A stretch of 18,367 nt of DNA, taken from contig JAADHD010000158.1 of assembly GCA_013152075.1 (NCBI GenBank), positions 1 through 18,367 on the forward strand. The letters run 5' to 3'. The stretch comes from Verrucomicrobiota bacterium. GTDB lineage: Bacteria; Verrucomicrobiota; Verrucomicrobiia; Verrucomicrobiales; DEV007. Position numbers and translations under genes: made by a program. This document shows positions 1-7,863 of the stretch, piece by piece. The notes below the pieces were generated by a model, which made no database searches, was not told where the DNA came from, and was given only the letters and a program-made list of their open reading frames with translations. How positions within the stretch are numbered: position 1 is the first letter of the stretch; each line of letters begins with the position of its first letter.

Positions 1-2
1 TG

Positions 3-896
3 ATGGGAGGGCATGCCAGGGCATCCGAGCTCGCCAAAAGCTTGTTACGTTTTAAAGACGTGATGCTGGTGGGATTTTTCCTGACAATAGGGATGATGGG
101 TTTCCCCGATTTACGCGGCTTGATGATTGCAGGGATTCTTGCTTTGGTGCTGGTGCCGTTGAAAACGCTATTATTTTACCGTTTGTTCACACGGTCAAAA
201 CTGCGCTCGACGACGGCGTATTATGCATCACTGTCGCTGGCAAATTTCAGTGAATTCGGTTTGATCGTTGGCAGTGTAGCGGTGGGTGCCGGATGGATAG
301 AGAAAGAAGCGATGGTGATTTTGGCGATGGCGCTGGCTTTGTCGTTTGTGTTCTCATCCTGGGCGAATTCGAGGGCCCATGTGGGATTTGAAAAATTTGG
401 AAACATTCTTAAGCGGTGGCAATCGGACGAGCGTCTGCCGGGCGATGGATTTCTAGATCCCGGAAATGCGGATTTGGTGGTCATCGGGATGGGGCGAGTG
501 GGCGCCAGGACTTATGAAACTTTGAGTGAGCGATTCGGCCGGGAAGTGATAGCGGTGGATGCTGATTCAGAGGTTGTGGCAGGGCATCGTGAGTTGGGGC
601 AGAATGTCATCAATGGAGATGCTACAGATCGCGATTTCTGGGAGCGGTTTCGATTAAGGCAAATCAGAGTGGTCATGCTAACCTTGCCGAGGAAAACTGA
701 AAATCAGAATGTGGCATTGCATCTTCGCCGATGGGGATTCAAAGGCACGATCGCTGTGGCGGCGCGCTATGAAGGTCACGTTGCCGAGCTTGAAGCTTCA
801 GGAGTCGATTATGCTTATAATTATTACGCTGATGCCGGGGAAGCTTTTGCTCTGGCAGTGTGCGGTAAGTATCTGGAAGATGATGAGGAAGTGTAG
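3..896 (+). CDS. Kef-type monovalent cation/proton antiporter, C-terminal part (5' end outside window)
   Basis: This is the 3' part of a CPA2/Kef-family antiporter that would exchange K+ or Na+ for H+ across the inner membrane. Residues about 18-125 hold hydrophobic membrane segments, including a run at 18-33 and others near 40-58 and 84-122. A cytosolic RCK/TrkA-N domain follows: residues 157-165 read LVVIGMGRVG, a Rossmann GxGxxG nucleotide-binding loop, and the acidic residue ending the second strand is in VIAVDAD. The motif INGDATD is typical of KefC/TrkA NAD-binding domains. Whole Kef proteins usually have 550-650 residues with 10-13 membrane segments, so the first in-frame ATG at position 3 is almost certainly internal and the gene begins before the window. 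NAD(H) or glutathione-type gating is inferred from the family. The tail after the Rossmann fold is short, with no RCK-C domain visible. Confidence 0.9.
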   Translation: MGGHARASELAKSLLRFKDVMLVGFFLTIGMMGFPDLRGLMIAGILALVLVPLKTLLFYRLFTRSKLRSTTAYYASLSLANFSEFGLIVGSVAVGAGWIEKEAMVILAMALALSFVFSSWANSRAHVGFEKFGNILKRWQSDERLPGDGFLDPGNADLVVIGMGRVGARTYETLSERFGREVIAVDADSEVVAGHRELGQNVINGDATDRDFWERFRLRQIRVVMLTLPRKTENQNVALHLRRWGFKGTIAVAARYEGHVAELEASGVDYAYNYYADAGEAFALAVCGKYLEDDEEV

Positions 897-939
897 GTTG
901 TGCTTGAGTTTGCATCAATAATCCGGCATGGGTTAGAGT

Positions 940-1401
940 ATGAATGGGATACGATTATTGATAGTTGCTTTGGCTTTGAGCTCTTGGTCTTGCGAAACTT
1001 TGCAGCAAGATGGATCTCCCAAGGAAAAGCCTGAGCCGAAGACGCTTAGAGATATTGATGTCAGTGATTTGCCGGAGGAATATGTGCCGAACCTGCGTCC
1101 GGTGATCACTTACTATGTCGACGACATGGCAAACAGTCAGTTTACATTTTCTGACCAAATCGGGGATTACCGAGTGGAGTTGTATCATAACAATAATTAC
1201 CGTTTTACGGCGACGGCAAAAGACAAGTCGAGGAGCGATAGCCGGGAAGGGCTCTGGAAATGGCACCGGGCAGGCCCTGACCAAGGGTTTTTGATGTTGG
1301 GAAGTCGCCGATGGTTTTTGAATTTCACTTCCCTGGAGAAAGCGACAGCGACTACAAAAGGGGATAATCGCACTTTTGAGCTGAAATTTTCCCACATGTA
1401 G
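940..1401 (+). CDS. Small putative lipoprotein of unknown function
   Basis: I do not recognise this 153-residue protein. It starts MNGIRLLIVALALSSWSC, a short basic start plus hydrophobic core ending in Cys18, which suggests a lipoprotein signal. The residues before the Cys (S-W-S) are a weak lipobox, so secretion with lipidation is likely but not certain. Residues 19-45 are Lys/Glu/Pro-rich and look like a flexible linker. The rest alternates polar and hydrophobic residues, with aromatic strands such as YRVELYHNNNYRF and GLWKWHRAG, compatible with a small beta-rich domain. It lies 43 bp after the antiporter gene on the same strand and could be cotranscribed with it. No strong Shine-Dalgarno precedes the ATG. 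The opposite-strand frame here is a shadow with no recognisable signal. Confidence 0.65.
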   Translation: MNGIRLLIVALALSSWSCETLQQDGSPKEKPEPKTLRDIDVSDLPEEYVPNLRPVITYYVDDMANSQFTFSDQIGDYRVELYHNNNYRFTATAKDKSRSDSREGLWKWHRAGPDQGFLMLGSRRWFLNFTSLEKATATTKGDNRTFELKFSHM

Positions 1402-1450
1402 AGGTGTATGACACAAGATAAACTTGTGTGGTGTTGGGTTTTAATATAAT

Positions 1451-1576
1451 GTTCTCACAAGCATCAGGAGTGGTTTTGCTCGAAAGAGTGGGATCCGGCA
1501 ACCTGGCGATGGAGAAGCCAAGGTGCCTTGGAAGCAGAAATGTTTCCGATGTGCGAGTAGTCCGGTTTGTGAGAAC
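1451..1576 (+). promoter_or_regulatory. Candidate SAM-binding riboswitch (S-box / SAM-I/IV clan)
   Basis: The element is closed by a perfect 10-bp helix, GTTCTCACAA (1451-1460) with TTGTGAGAAC (1567-1576). Inside it is the S-box core signature. CCGGCAACC (1495-1503) is followed by a small hairpin TGGC/GCCA (1504-1507 with 1517-1520) and AGGTGCC (1521-1527), whose GGTGCC can pair back to GGCAACC. Upstream is an arm with a GAAA-capped hairpin, GCTC-GAAA-GAGT (1478-1489). Downstream is a GGAA/TTCC hairpin (1530-1533 with 1544-1547). The order GCAACC, hairpin, AGGTGC is the known core of the SAM-I, SAM-IV and SAM-I/IV aptamers. Assignment to a subclass is tentative. A TATAAT box at 1445-1450 would place initiation inside the closing helix, so the real promoter may lie elsewhere or the helix may be shorter. 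SAM binding is inferred from motif similarity. Confidence 0.6.
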
Positions 1577-1628
1577 GGGGTGAGCTCGAACAGAAATTCT
1601 CCAAGGGAGCGAAAAAGAATTTTCGATG

Positions 1629-1661
1629 ACCGCCGATCCTGATGAGGACGGCGGTTTTTTT
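1629..1661 (+). terminator. Intrinsic terminator after the riboswitch-like element
   Basis: ACCGCCG (1629-1635) pairs with CGGCGGT (1649-1655), with CCT/AGG extending the helix inside it, and a run of seven T (1655-1661) follows. It sits 52 bp after the closing helix of the SAM-riboswitch-like RNA, as expected for its expression platform. TTCTC at 1597-1601 could alternatively pair with GAGAA at 1571-1575 of the closing helix, which would offer a switching route. That pairing is an inference. Any gene controlled would lie downstream. Confidence 0.75.
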
Positions 1662-1697
1662 GTGTTCTGTTTCGATCTCTGAAAAGAACTGGTGTGA

Positions 1698-1994
1698 TTG
1701 GATAAAACAATAACCAAATCACATAACATGACCTACGAAGACATATTACAAGGGGCGGCAGGGATAGCTGCCAATGATATTGGAGCCAGTGATGATCAAA
1801 AAGATCGTTTAGCGCTAAGGGTGGATTCTGCAAATCCAGATCACCACTTATGGAACAACCGAGGCACCTGGTGGTGTCACTTCACTTTGCACAAGGCTGA
1901 TTATACCGCGCAGAGAGTAAGGGTATCGCTCAAGACACGGGATCAGTTTGAAGCACGTTTAAGACGTGACGAGGTCCTGGCGGCGATCGCTTGA
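1698..1994 (+). CDS. Small protein of unknown function downstream of the riboswitch-like leader
   Basis: This is a 98-codon frame if started at TTG 1698, or 88 codons from ATG 1728 (MTYEDILQGAAG). Neither start has a good Shine-Dalgarno, and I favour ATG 1728 without certainty. The N-terminal half is acidic. The C-terminal half, with RGTWWCHFTLH, RVRVSLKTRD and EARLRRDEVL, recalls the N-terminal arm or core-binding segment of tyrosine recombinases, where such a Trp-rich strand is followed by SLxTRD and a helix. No catalytic recombinase domain is present and the frame ends cleanly in TGA, so it is either a stand-alone small DNA-binding-like protein or a remnant. It is the first plus-strand frame after the terminator at 1629-1661 and therefore the only visible candidate target of the leader. 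Nothing in it points to methionine or SAM metabolism. Confidence 0.5.
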   Translation: MDKTITKSHNMTYEDILQGAAGIAANDIGASDDQKDRLALRVDSANPDHHLWNNRGTWWCHFTLHKADYTAQRVRVSLKTRDQFEARLRRDEVLAAIA

Positions 1995-2166
1995 TGGTGG
2001 GGTTGGAATCCGGATAGAAAATGAATACGGAAATACTCAAATGCAAAGCCTCAAGTAAGGTGGGAGGAGGGCAATCCGTCCGGACAAGGGGAAAGTCACC
2101 TTTGCCACGAAATTTTAATCAATGGCCTTTGCCCATGCGGTTAAGGTTTCTGACCCAGCGGGGGTA

Positions 2167-3234
2167 TTAGCTTAGATTCAGAGGGTGGTTTTTTTTGTCG
2201 TAAACAGAAGAGGCCGGGCCAACGATCAAGGGGTCGGGGGTACCCAGGGAATCGGCGCCTTTGTCCGGATAGTCAAGGTTGTGCAGGAAATGACGCATGC
2301 ATTCGATGCGTGCGCGCTTTTTGTCATCGGACTTGATCACTGTCCAGGGTGCGTCAGCAGTATCGGTGTAGAAAAACATCGATTCTTTGGCGCGGGTATA
2401 GTCGTCCCAGCGATTTAAAGACTCCATATCAATCGGGCTGAGCTTCCATTGTTTGAGAGGGTCCGTTTTGCGGGCGTGGAAGCGTCGCAGTTGTTCCAAC
2501 CGACTGACAGAAAACCAATATTTATTGAGCGTGACGCCGGCGTTGGTGATCATGCGTTCCAGCAAGGGGCATTGACGTAGGAAGTCGAGATACTCCACTG
2601 AATTACAGAATCCCATGACTCGTTCGACGCCGGTGCGGTTGTACCAGGAGCGGTCAAAAAAGACCATTTCTCCATTGGTAGGCAGGTGTCGTATATAACG
2701 TTGAAAATACCATTGACCGCGTTCTTTGTCGCTTGGTTTTTCCAAAGCCACGACATGGGCGGTGCGGGGATTGAGGTGCTCCATGAAACGCTTGATCGCG
2801 CCGCCTTTGCCGGCGGCATCGCGACCTTCAAAAATGGTCACAATTTTCTCTGCCCCGTCACTGACCCAGCGCTGAACCTTTAATAACTCGGCTTGCAAGC
2901 GCAGCTTCTGTTGCTCGTATTCCTTGGTGCTGAGTTTATTTTTGTAAGGGTAGATCCCCTTTTCGTAATTGACCTCGAGGGTGACTTCATTGGTCAGACC
3001 TTTGGTGATTCGTTTGGAATCGATCAACTCTGAAAGGTCAGCAAATTCGGTTTCCAGGGCTTTTTCGTTCTCTTCTGGATCTGAAAAATCAGGGGCAATG
3101 TGTTGGTAGGGATCATCCAAATCGACATCTGACATTTCAGGAGCGTGCCCGTTTTCTTGTTTTGCTGGTGTCGATTCTGTGACGGAGGTTTCCTCTGAAT
3201 TCAATTTAAGAGTCTTGTTTTTGGGCTTGCTCAT
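2167..3234 (-). CDS. ppk2: Polyphosphate kinase 2 family (polyphosphate:nucleotide phosphotransferase)
   Basis: This cytosolic enzyme moves phosphate between polyphosphate and a nucleoside diphosphate (or monophosphate). The 355-residue protein has a Walker A loop GRDAAGKGG at about 137-145, a Walker B-like lid motif DRSWYNRTGVERV at 194-206, and the family stretch QWYFQRYIRHLP at 174-185. PLKQWKLSPIDMESLNRWDDYTRA follows, also typical of PPK2. The first 90 residues are acidic, low in complexity and not part of the catalytic fold, so the catalytic core is about 260 residues, the usual one-domain size. The start is the first ATG, preceded by no clear Shine-Dalgarno. It lies 79 bp downstream of the ornithine-cyclodeaminase-like gene on the same strand. 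Nucleotide preference (ADP, GDP or AMP) cannot be told from the sequence alone. The family assignment is firm. Confidence 0.95.
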   Translation of the reverse strand: MSKPKNKTLKLNSEETSVTESTPAKQENGHAPEMSDVDLDDPYQHIAPDFSDPEENEKALETEFADLSELIDSKRITKGLTNEVTLEVNYEKGIYPYKNKLSTKEYEQQKLRLQAELLKVQRWVSDGAEKIVTIFEGRDAAGKGGAIKRFMEHLNPRTAHVVALEKPSDKERGQWYFQRYIRHLPTNGEMVFFDRSWYNRTGVERVMGFCNSVEYLDFLRQCPLLERMITNAGVTLNKYWFSVSRLEQLRRFHARKTDPLKQWKLSPIDMESLNRWDDYTRAKESMFFYTDTADAPWTVIKSDDKKRARIECMRHFLHNLDYPDKGADSLGTPDPLIVGPASSVYDKKNHPLNLS

Positions 3235-3313
3235 AGGTTTTACCAGAGTTTACGTCGCTTAATGATGAAAGGAAACTCTAATCCGAGTGGGAAATAAAGG
3301 TGCTTGCAGTGGC

Positions 3314-4399
3314 CTATAACCGAACCCAGTCTTTGAGCTGCGGATGTTCGAAAATCATCGTTTCCTGAATGGTGAGATCCATGCCGGCCTGCGCTTCCAT
3401 GGCTCGCTCGAACATCGCGTGGGCAATTCCCATATCGACATAAGCCAGGCCGACGGCGTTAAAATAGATGCGCTCGTCATCGGATTCACGTCCGGGCTTT
3501 TCTCCGGTAACGAGGTCAACGAGATTGCCGTGGATGTCTTTGTCAGTGAGTTCGCCATCTTTATACATCCGCGCTAGGGTCTGGGTGCGGTGCTTGACCG
3601 TGTTCCAGTCATCACAAACGATTTTGTCGCATTGAGCGGCGACGGCGTATTCATCCTCCCAGCCGCCGATGTGTGAATAAAAGCAGCCTTTTTTCATCCA
3701 CTCGGCCTTCAAAAGGGGGGCTTGAGCGCTGCTGGCAGTGACAATGATGTCGGCTCCTGCAGTGGCTTTTTGAAGATCGGTATCGGCGGCGACAAATCTC
3801 AAGCCAGGTAAAACGAGTGACATTTCCTTGATGAATTGAATTTCTTCATCATTGCTTTTTGCTCCAATACGGCATTCTTCAAGTGAGGGAAGAACAGCTT
3901 TCATTGCGATCAGGTGCATTTTTGCCTGTTCGCCGGAGCCGATAAAGCCGATGGATTTAGAATCAGCGCGGGCGAGATGTTTGGCGGCGAGGGCCCCCAT
4001 GGCTCCGACGCGAATGTTTGAGCATAGTGAGCCTTCCATGAAGGCGATGGGAAAACCGTGTTCAATCTCCGACAGGAGGATGACTGCGGAGAGGTTTTGT
4101 AATCCGTGCAGTATGGGGTTGAGAGGAAAGACCGATACCCATTTAACGCCGCAAAACTTTTCTTTGATGAAGGTGACAGGCTGGCAATTGATTCGCTCCT
4201 GAGTGTTGTCGTTAAAAGTCTGGACGATTTTTTCCGGGAAAAAAATGTCGCCGTTCTTATAGGCGGTTAGTGTATTTTCGGCAGCTTCAATGGCGAGTTT
4301 AAAATCAAGACATCCGGCCATTAACAGGTCTTCCTGTGAAAGGAAGCGGCATCCGATGCGATGAGAAGAAAATTCGGATTCGCTTAGATTCGTATTCAT
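3314..4399 (-). CDS. Ornithine cyclodeaminase / mu-crystallin family NAD(P)-dependent enzyme
   Basis: This 361-residue protein has the fold and motifs of the ornithine cyclodeaminase/mu-crystallin superfamily. The Rossmann motif IGFIGSGEQA spans about 150-159. The substrate-side stretch GVKWVSVFPLNP has Lys86 where the family's substrate-carboxylate lysine lies. RVGAMGALAAKHLA at 130-143 corresponds to the RTAA-type helix. Members deaminate ornithine to proline, reduce cyclic ketimines, or act as amino-acid dehydrogenases such as SbnB and alanine dehydrogenase. The substrate here cannot be assigned. No siderophore or SbnA-like partner is visible, so an SbnB role is not supported by context. 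The neighbour downstream on the same strand is polyphosphate kinase 2, with a 79-bp gap and no evident functional link. The ATG has no Shine-Dalgarno. Confidence 0.88.
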   Translation of the reverse strand: MNTNLSESEFSSHRIGCRFLSQEDLLMAGCLDFKLAIEAAENTLTAYKNGDIFFPEKIVQTFNDNTQERINCQPVTFIKEKFCGVKWVSVFPLNPILHGLQNLSAVILLSEIEHGFPIAFMEGSLCSNIRVGAMGALAAKHLARADSKSIGFIGSGEQAKMHLIAMKAVLPSLEECRIGAKSNDEEIQFIKEMSLVLPGLRFVAADTDLQKATAGADIIVTASSAQAPLLKAEWMKKGCFYSHIGGWEDEYAVAAQCDKIVCDDWNTVKHRTQTLARMYKDGELTDKDIHGNLVDLVTGEKPGRESDDERIYFNAVGLAYVDMGIAHAMFERAMEAQAGMDLTIQETMIFEHPQLKDWVRL

Positions 4400-4851
4400 A
4401 AAACCATCGTAATCCTGACAGCAAATCCGTCTCCGCGTGCATTGCTGGAGTCAGCGCGTATATTGCCGAGCTTAGGCTCAAAAGAGCTTAAAAGGTCACT
4501 GATGCGAGTGTCACTTTGGGGAGGGGATTTCGTAATATTATAAAGAGGGTGTTTGTTGCATCCGAAAAATACGAATATACAAATGAACAGCCTGTCTCGA
4601 TCTCTCGTGCGGTAAGTGTTTTTTTCACCATTTCCTCGTCGCGAGCTCAATAGGTTTTTTAACTTGAGCAACAGGGAGGTAACGAGTGACAGAGCGTAGC
4701 CAGGAGAGGATTGGTGTAAGTTTTGGTTTGGTCCAGAGGTTGTACTTGCTCGTAGGCTATGAGTTTTCTTTCGAAGCAACGCCAGCTAGCTTTACGCATT
4801 GGCGAAATTGAGATATGAATGGTAAGCGAATGATGAATTATAGAATATCTA
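4400..4851. other. 452-bp divergent intergenic region
   Basis: This stretch separates the minus-strand dehydrogenase gene from the plus-strand propeller gene and should hold both promoters. I see no convincing gene. A minus-strand frame ends in TGA overlapping the dehydrogenase ATG (an ATGA overlap) and contains a hydrophobic run LFICIFVFFGC that resembles a lipoprotein signal with a lipobox Cys. However, no ATG, GTG or TTG stands shortly before that run and codon usage looks random, so I do not call it. No clear terminator or repeat was found. Confidence 0.4.
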
Positions 4852-6243
4852 ATGATGTACGCAGATAAATTGCTAAACCCGCCCTTTTTGAGGATGAATC
4901 TAATTCTGTTGATCTTTTTAACAGGTTCTAAAGTCTTCCTCCTCTCATCGGTGCAAGCCGTTGATCCAGTAAGTGGCGAGAATTGGCCGCAATTTCGAGG
5001 GCCTCATGCACGTGGTGTCGCAGAGAGCGGGAATATTCCGGCACAATGGTCGGCTACGAATAATGTTGAGTGGAAAGTGGACATCCCAGGTCGCGGATGG
5101 TCCTCGCCGATTGTTTGGGGGGATCGAGTATTTCTCACTACAGTAATTAATCATGGTGAGACTGAGCAGTTGAAAAAAGGACTTTATTTTGGCGGGGATC
5201 GTCATGAGGTGTCAAAAACCGAGCATGAATGGAAGGTGTTATGCCTATCTCTCACCTCTGGAAAATTATTGTGGGAGAGATCCGTTCACAAGGGAGTTCC
5301 TCCGACACCGATTCATATCAAAAATAGTTACGCGTCTGAAACCCCTGTCACGGACGGAGAATATGTTTATGCTTGTTTTGGAAATGTTGGGATTTTTTGC
5401 TTAGACTTTAAGGGTAAAGAAATCTGGAGCTATCCGTTAAAGGTTAATCCCACAAGACTTGATTACGGCCCTTCGGCTTCACCTGTCATAAATGGTGATC
5501 GAATTTATTATGTTAGTGATAATGATAGAAAATCATATTTATTGGCTCTCAATAAACGGACAGGCAGACAAATTTTCAGGGTGCTTCGCAACGAAAAAAC
5601 AAATTGGTCAACGCCTTATATTTGGAAAAATACAAAACGGACTGAAATCGTAACTGCAGGAACAGCGGCCATTAGGAGTTATAGCCTTGAAGGGAAAGAA
5701 CTTTGGGAAATCACTAATATGTCGAGTCATACGATTGCGACACCATATGAGGCTGAAGGCTTGCTATATGTCAGTTCTGGCTATATCGGGGACAAAGTAA
5801 AACCATTTTACGCAATTAAACCCGGAGGGCGCGGTGACATTACTTTGTCTAGAGGGCAGACAAACAGTGATTTTGTTGCTTGGTCAAATTTTAAAATTGC
5901 GCCATACAATCCGAGCACCCTAGTCCACGGTGGTTTTCTATATGTGCTTCTCGACCGAGCAATATTTAGTTGTTTCGACGCGAAGACTGGTGTTGTTCAT
6001 TACAATGGCCAACGATTGCCCCGCAGTGTGGGGATCACGGCCTCACCGTGGGCGAGTGGTAATCACATATATTGTCTGAACGAAGATGGCGTGTGCTACG
6101 TGTTGAGGGCGGGAAAAGATTTTCAAATAATGCATCGGAACGTCCTTGGTCGGGATGATTTGTGTATGTCTAGTCCTGCGCTAGCCGGTGATCGTTTACT
6201 TATCCGAACGGATAAGCGATTATATTCGATTCGAAATAAATGA
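4852..6243 (+). CDS. Secreted PQQ-like beta-propeller repeat protein
   Basis: This 463-residue protein is a probable exported eight-bladed-type propeller related to the BamB/quinoprotein fold. An N-terminal hydrophobic stretch (about 15-34) ends in SSVQA, a good signal-peptidase I site near residue 36. If translation starts at Met15 (position 4894) the signal peptide would be of normal size, whereas from 4852 it carries a 14-residue extension. GAGG directly abuts the second ATG, so neither start has good spacing. The mature protein opens with NWPQFRGP and continues VEWKVDIPGRGWSSPIVWGDRVFL, the hallmark of propeller proteins common in Planctomycetes and Verrucomicrobia. Blade-like repeats of the type SPVINGDRIYYVSD, LLALNKRTGRQIF and CFDAKTGVV recur to the C-terminus. 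No quinone-ligating or dehydrogenase motif is evident, so it is probably a binding or scaffold protein. It is monocistronic in this window. Confidence 0.88.
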   Translation: MMYADKLLNPPFLRMNLILLIFLTGSKVFLLSSVQAVDPVSGENWPQFRGPHARGVAESGNIPAQWSATNNVEWKVDIPGRGWSSPIVWGDRVFLTTVINHGETEQLKKGLYFGGDRHEVSKTEHEWKVLCLSLTSGKLLWERSVHKGVPPTPIHIKNSYASETPVTDGEYVYACFGNVGIFCLDFKGKEIWSYPLKVNPTRLDYGPSASPVINGDRIYYVSDNDRKSYLLALNKRTGRQIFRVLRNEKTNWSTPYIWKNTKRTEIVTAGTAAIRSYSLEGKELWEITNMSSHTIATPYEAEGLLYVSSGYIGDKVKPFYAIKPGGRGDITLSRGQTNSDFVAWSNFKIAPYNPSTLVHGGFLYVLLDRAIFSCFDAKTGVVHYNGQRLPRSVGITASPWASGNHIYCLNEDGVCYVLRAGKDFQIMHRNVLGRDDLCMSSPALAGDRLLIRTDKRLYSIRNK

Positions 6244-6303
6244 ATTATTTTAACTGTTATGATAGAGATAGGTTGAGGTGGGTGGATAAAGTCATGTAGA
6301 TGG

Positions 6304-7860
6304 TCAGGGGAGTTGAACTGGATTTCTTTTTCTGATTCTTACGTCCATAAACTGCGTTGTTGATTGCCACGCACCGAGGCCAACCCGCTGGCCGGTAAAA
6401 GCTGTTAGAGAGTAGTGGAGGCTTCCATGTTTTCCTTCGAGATTCCAAGTGTAGTAGCTTTCCCCGTTGATTTTCACTTCGATCGATTTGCTGCGAACTT
6501 CGATACGAAGTTTGTATAGTTTGCGATTAATTATAGTAAAGGGGAAAGTCTCGCCGTGCATGCGCATATCCTGATGGTCAAGATCCTGGATTCCCGAAAG
6601 GTGCTGTCTCCATCCATCAATACGAAAATCCAGCATGCCGATGGAAGTGGGCAGGTAAACTATGATTGAGTCCTGGTTCGTTAAGCGAATAAAATTTAGA
6701 GTTAGATCATAGTTCTCACCTATTGTTTCAGTCAGGAGAGCCATGCAAGCTTCCTGAGACTCTGACTGGCAAGTAAGTGTGCCGTCGTTGAGTGACCACA
6801 CTCCACGTATTGGATTGAGAGGGGTAGGAAGCAACGGAATAAGATCTACCCATTCATCTTGGCTGAGTTTAGTTTCAATTTTTTTCTGGGTTAAGTCATG
6901 TTGCGCGAGCGGGTTAGGTTCGTAGAGGGGGAGGGGGGTGAAAAAAACAAGCGCGCTTATGGTAAGTATTCCAAATGCGGTATAAAATAAAATTCGCAGT
7001 TTCTTTGGTTTTTGAATATGGATCAGGGCGGCCAACAATTGCTCAATACTTGCATAACGGTCATCTGGATTGTGGCGCAGGCATTTTCTGATTATGGGTT
7101 TTAGGGTTGGCGGGATGTCTCGCAGGAGGTCGCTGGTCAACATCGCCTGAGGGGGGGAGCCAATGAGCATTTCTGTGATCAAAACGCCAACTGCCCAAAT
7201 ATCAGACCTAGCGTCAATTCCCTCGCGTGATTCAGTAGTTTGTTCTGGCGCGAGATAGGCAATAGTTCCCACAAAGGTGCCTGTCATCGTCAGGGAGGGA
7301 GCCGATTCATCGGTTCTTTTATTGAGGGCGATACCCAGATCTGCGACTTTGGCAATGCCTTCCTCCGTGAGTAGTATATTTTCTGGCTTGATGTCGCGAT
7401 GGACAATTGAGCGGCTGTGGAGTTCTGCTAAACCCCAGCAAACATCAATAGCAATTTGAAGAGTCATTGCGAGGTCAATCTGCTTCTGAGCTGTGAGTTT
7501 TGATCGCACACTTTCTCCTGATATATACTCGAGCACCAGACAGGGAGTTTCGTTGTCGTCAGTAAGCAATCTGTAAATAGAGACAATATTAGGGTGTTGG
7601 ATGCTGGCTGTCAGCAGTGCCTCCTGCTGAAATCGTGTATGACTCACATCATCGATTCCTCCGATGTTGTAAACTTTTAGAGCCACCATACGATTCAGAG
7701 CGGTTTCGCGCGCAAGATAAACGTTACTCATACCTCCCTGACCTAGGAGTCTTTCAATTTCGTAGCCCTGAATTACTGGCGGTGGGGTCGCGGAAGATTT
7801 TTTGAGACCCTGTGCAAGCAATGCTTGATGCCGAGGGGGGATTTGAGAGTCATCAGGCAT
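6304..7860 (-). CDS. Transmembrane Ser/Thr protein kinase with extracytoplasmic beta-sandwich-like domain
   Basis: The 518-residue protein has a full PknB-like kinase domain at about 33-282. It shows the glycine loop GQGGMSNV (40-47), the ATP lysine in VALK (Lys62), Glu80 of helix C, the catalytic loop HRDIKPEN (154-161), and a DLG in place of DFG (174-176). GTIAYLAPEQ (198-207) and DIWAVGV (220-226) follow. The catalytic residues are intact, so it should be active. One membrane segment lies at about 288-308. The C-terminal 200 residues would face the periplasm. They resemble the concanavalin-like/DUF1080 beta-sandwich seen in secreted proteins of this phylum (WSLNDGTLTC, LRIEVRSKSIEVKINGE, GQRVGLGAW). 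It starts 3 bp after the sigma-factor stop codon, so the two are cotranscribed. A sensing role, with the outer domain as receptor and the kinase signalling to the sigma factor, is inferred. Confidence 0.93.
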   Translation of the reverse strand: MPDDSQIPPRHQALLAQGLKKSSATPPPVIQGYEIERLLGQGGMSNVYLARETALNRMVALKVYNIGGIDDVSHTRFQQEALLTASIQHPNIVSIYRLLTDDNETPCLVLEYISGESVRSKLTAQKQIDLAMTLQIAIDVCWGLAELHSRSIVHRDIKPENILLTEEGIAKVADLGIALNKRTDESAPSLTMTGTFVGTIAYLAPEQTTESREGIDARSDIWAVGVLITEMLIGSPPQAMLTSDLLRDIPPTLKPIIRKCLRHNPDDRYASIEQLLAALIHIQKPKKLRILFYTAFGILTISALVFFTPLPLYEPNPLAQHDLTQKKIETKLSQDEWVDLIPLLPTPLNPIRGVWSLNDGTLTCQSESQEACMALLTETIGENYDLTLNFIRLTNQDSIIVYLPTSIGMLDFRIDGWRQHLSGIQDLDHQDMRMHGETFPFTIINRKLYKLRIEVRSKSIEVKINGESYYTWNLEGKHGSLHYSLTAFTGQRVGLGAWQSTTQFMDVRIRKRNPVQLP

Positions 7861-7863
7861 TTT

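Noticed and set aside
955..1416. 153-codon minus frame antisense to the lipoprotein gene
   Set aside because: It is the same length as the plus-strand frame but lacks a signal or domain; the plus frame has a signal-peptide-like start and regular beta-type patterning.
1352..1833. Two overlapping minus-strand frames across the riboswitch and terminator region
   Set aside because: They run antisense through a structured RNA, have no recognisable domains, and look like chance open frames.
4396..4779. Minus-strand 127-codon frame with a lipobox-like LFICIFVFFGC run and an ATGA overlap with the downstream gene
   Set aside because: The hydrophobic run lies about 60 residues from the frame start with no start codon just before it, the surrounding residues look random, and no family is recognisable.
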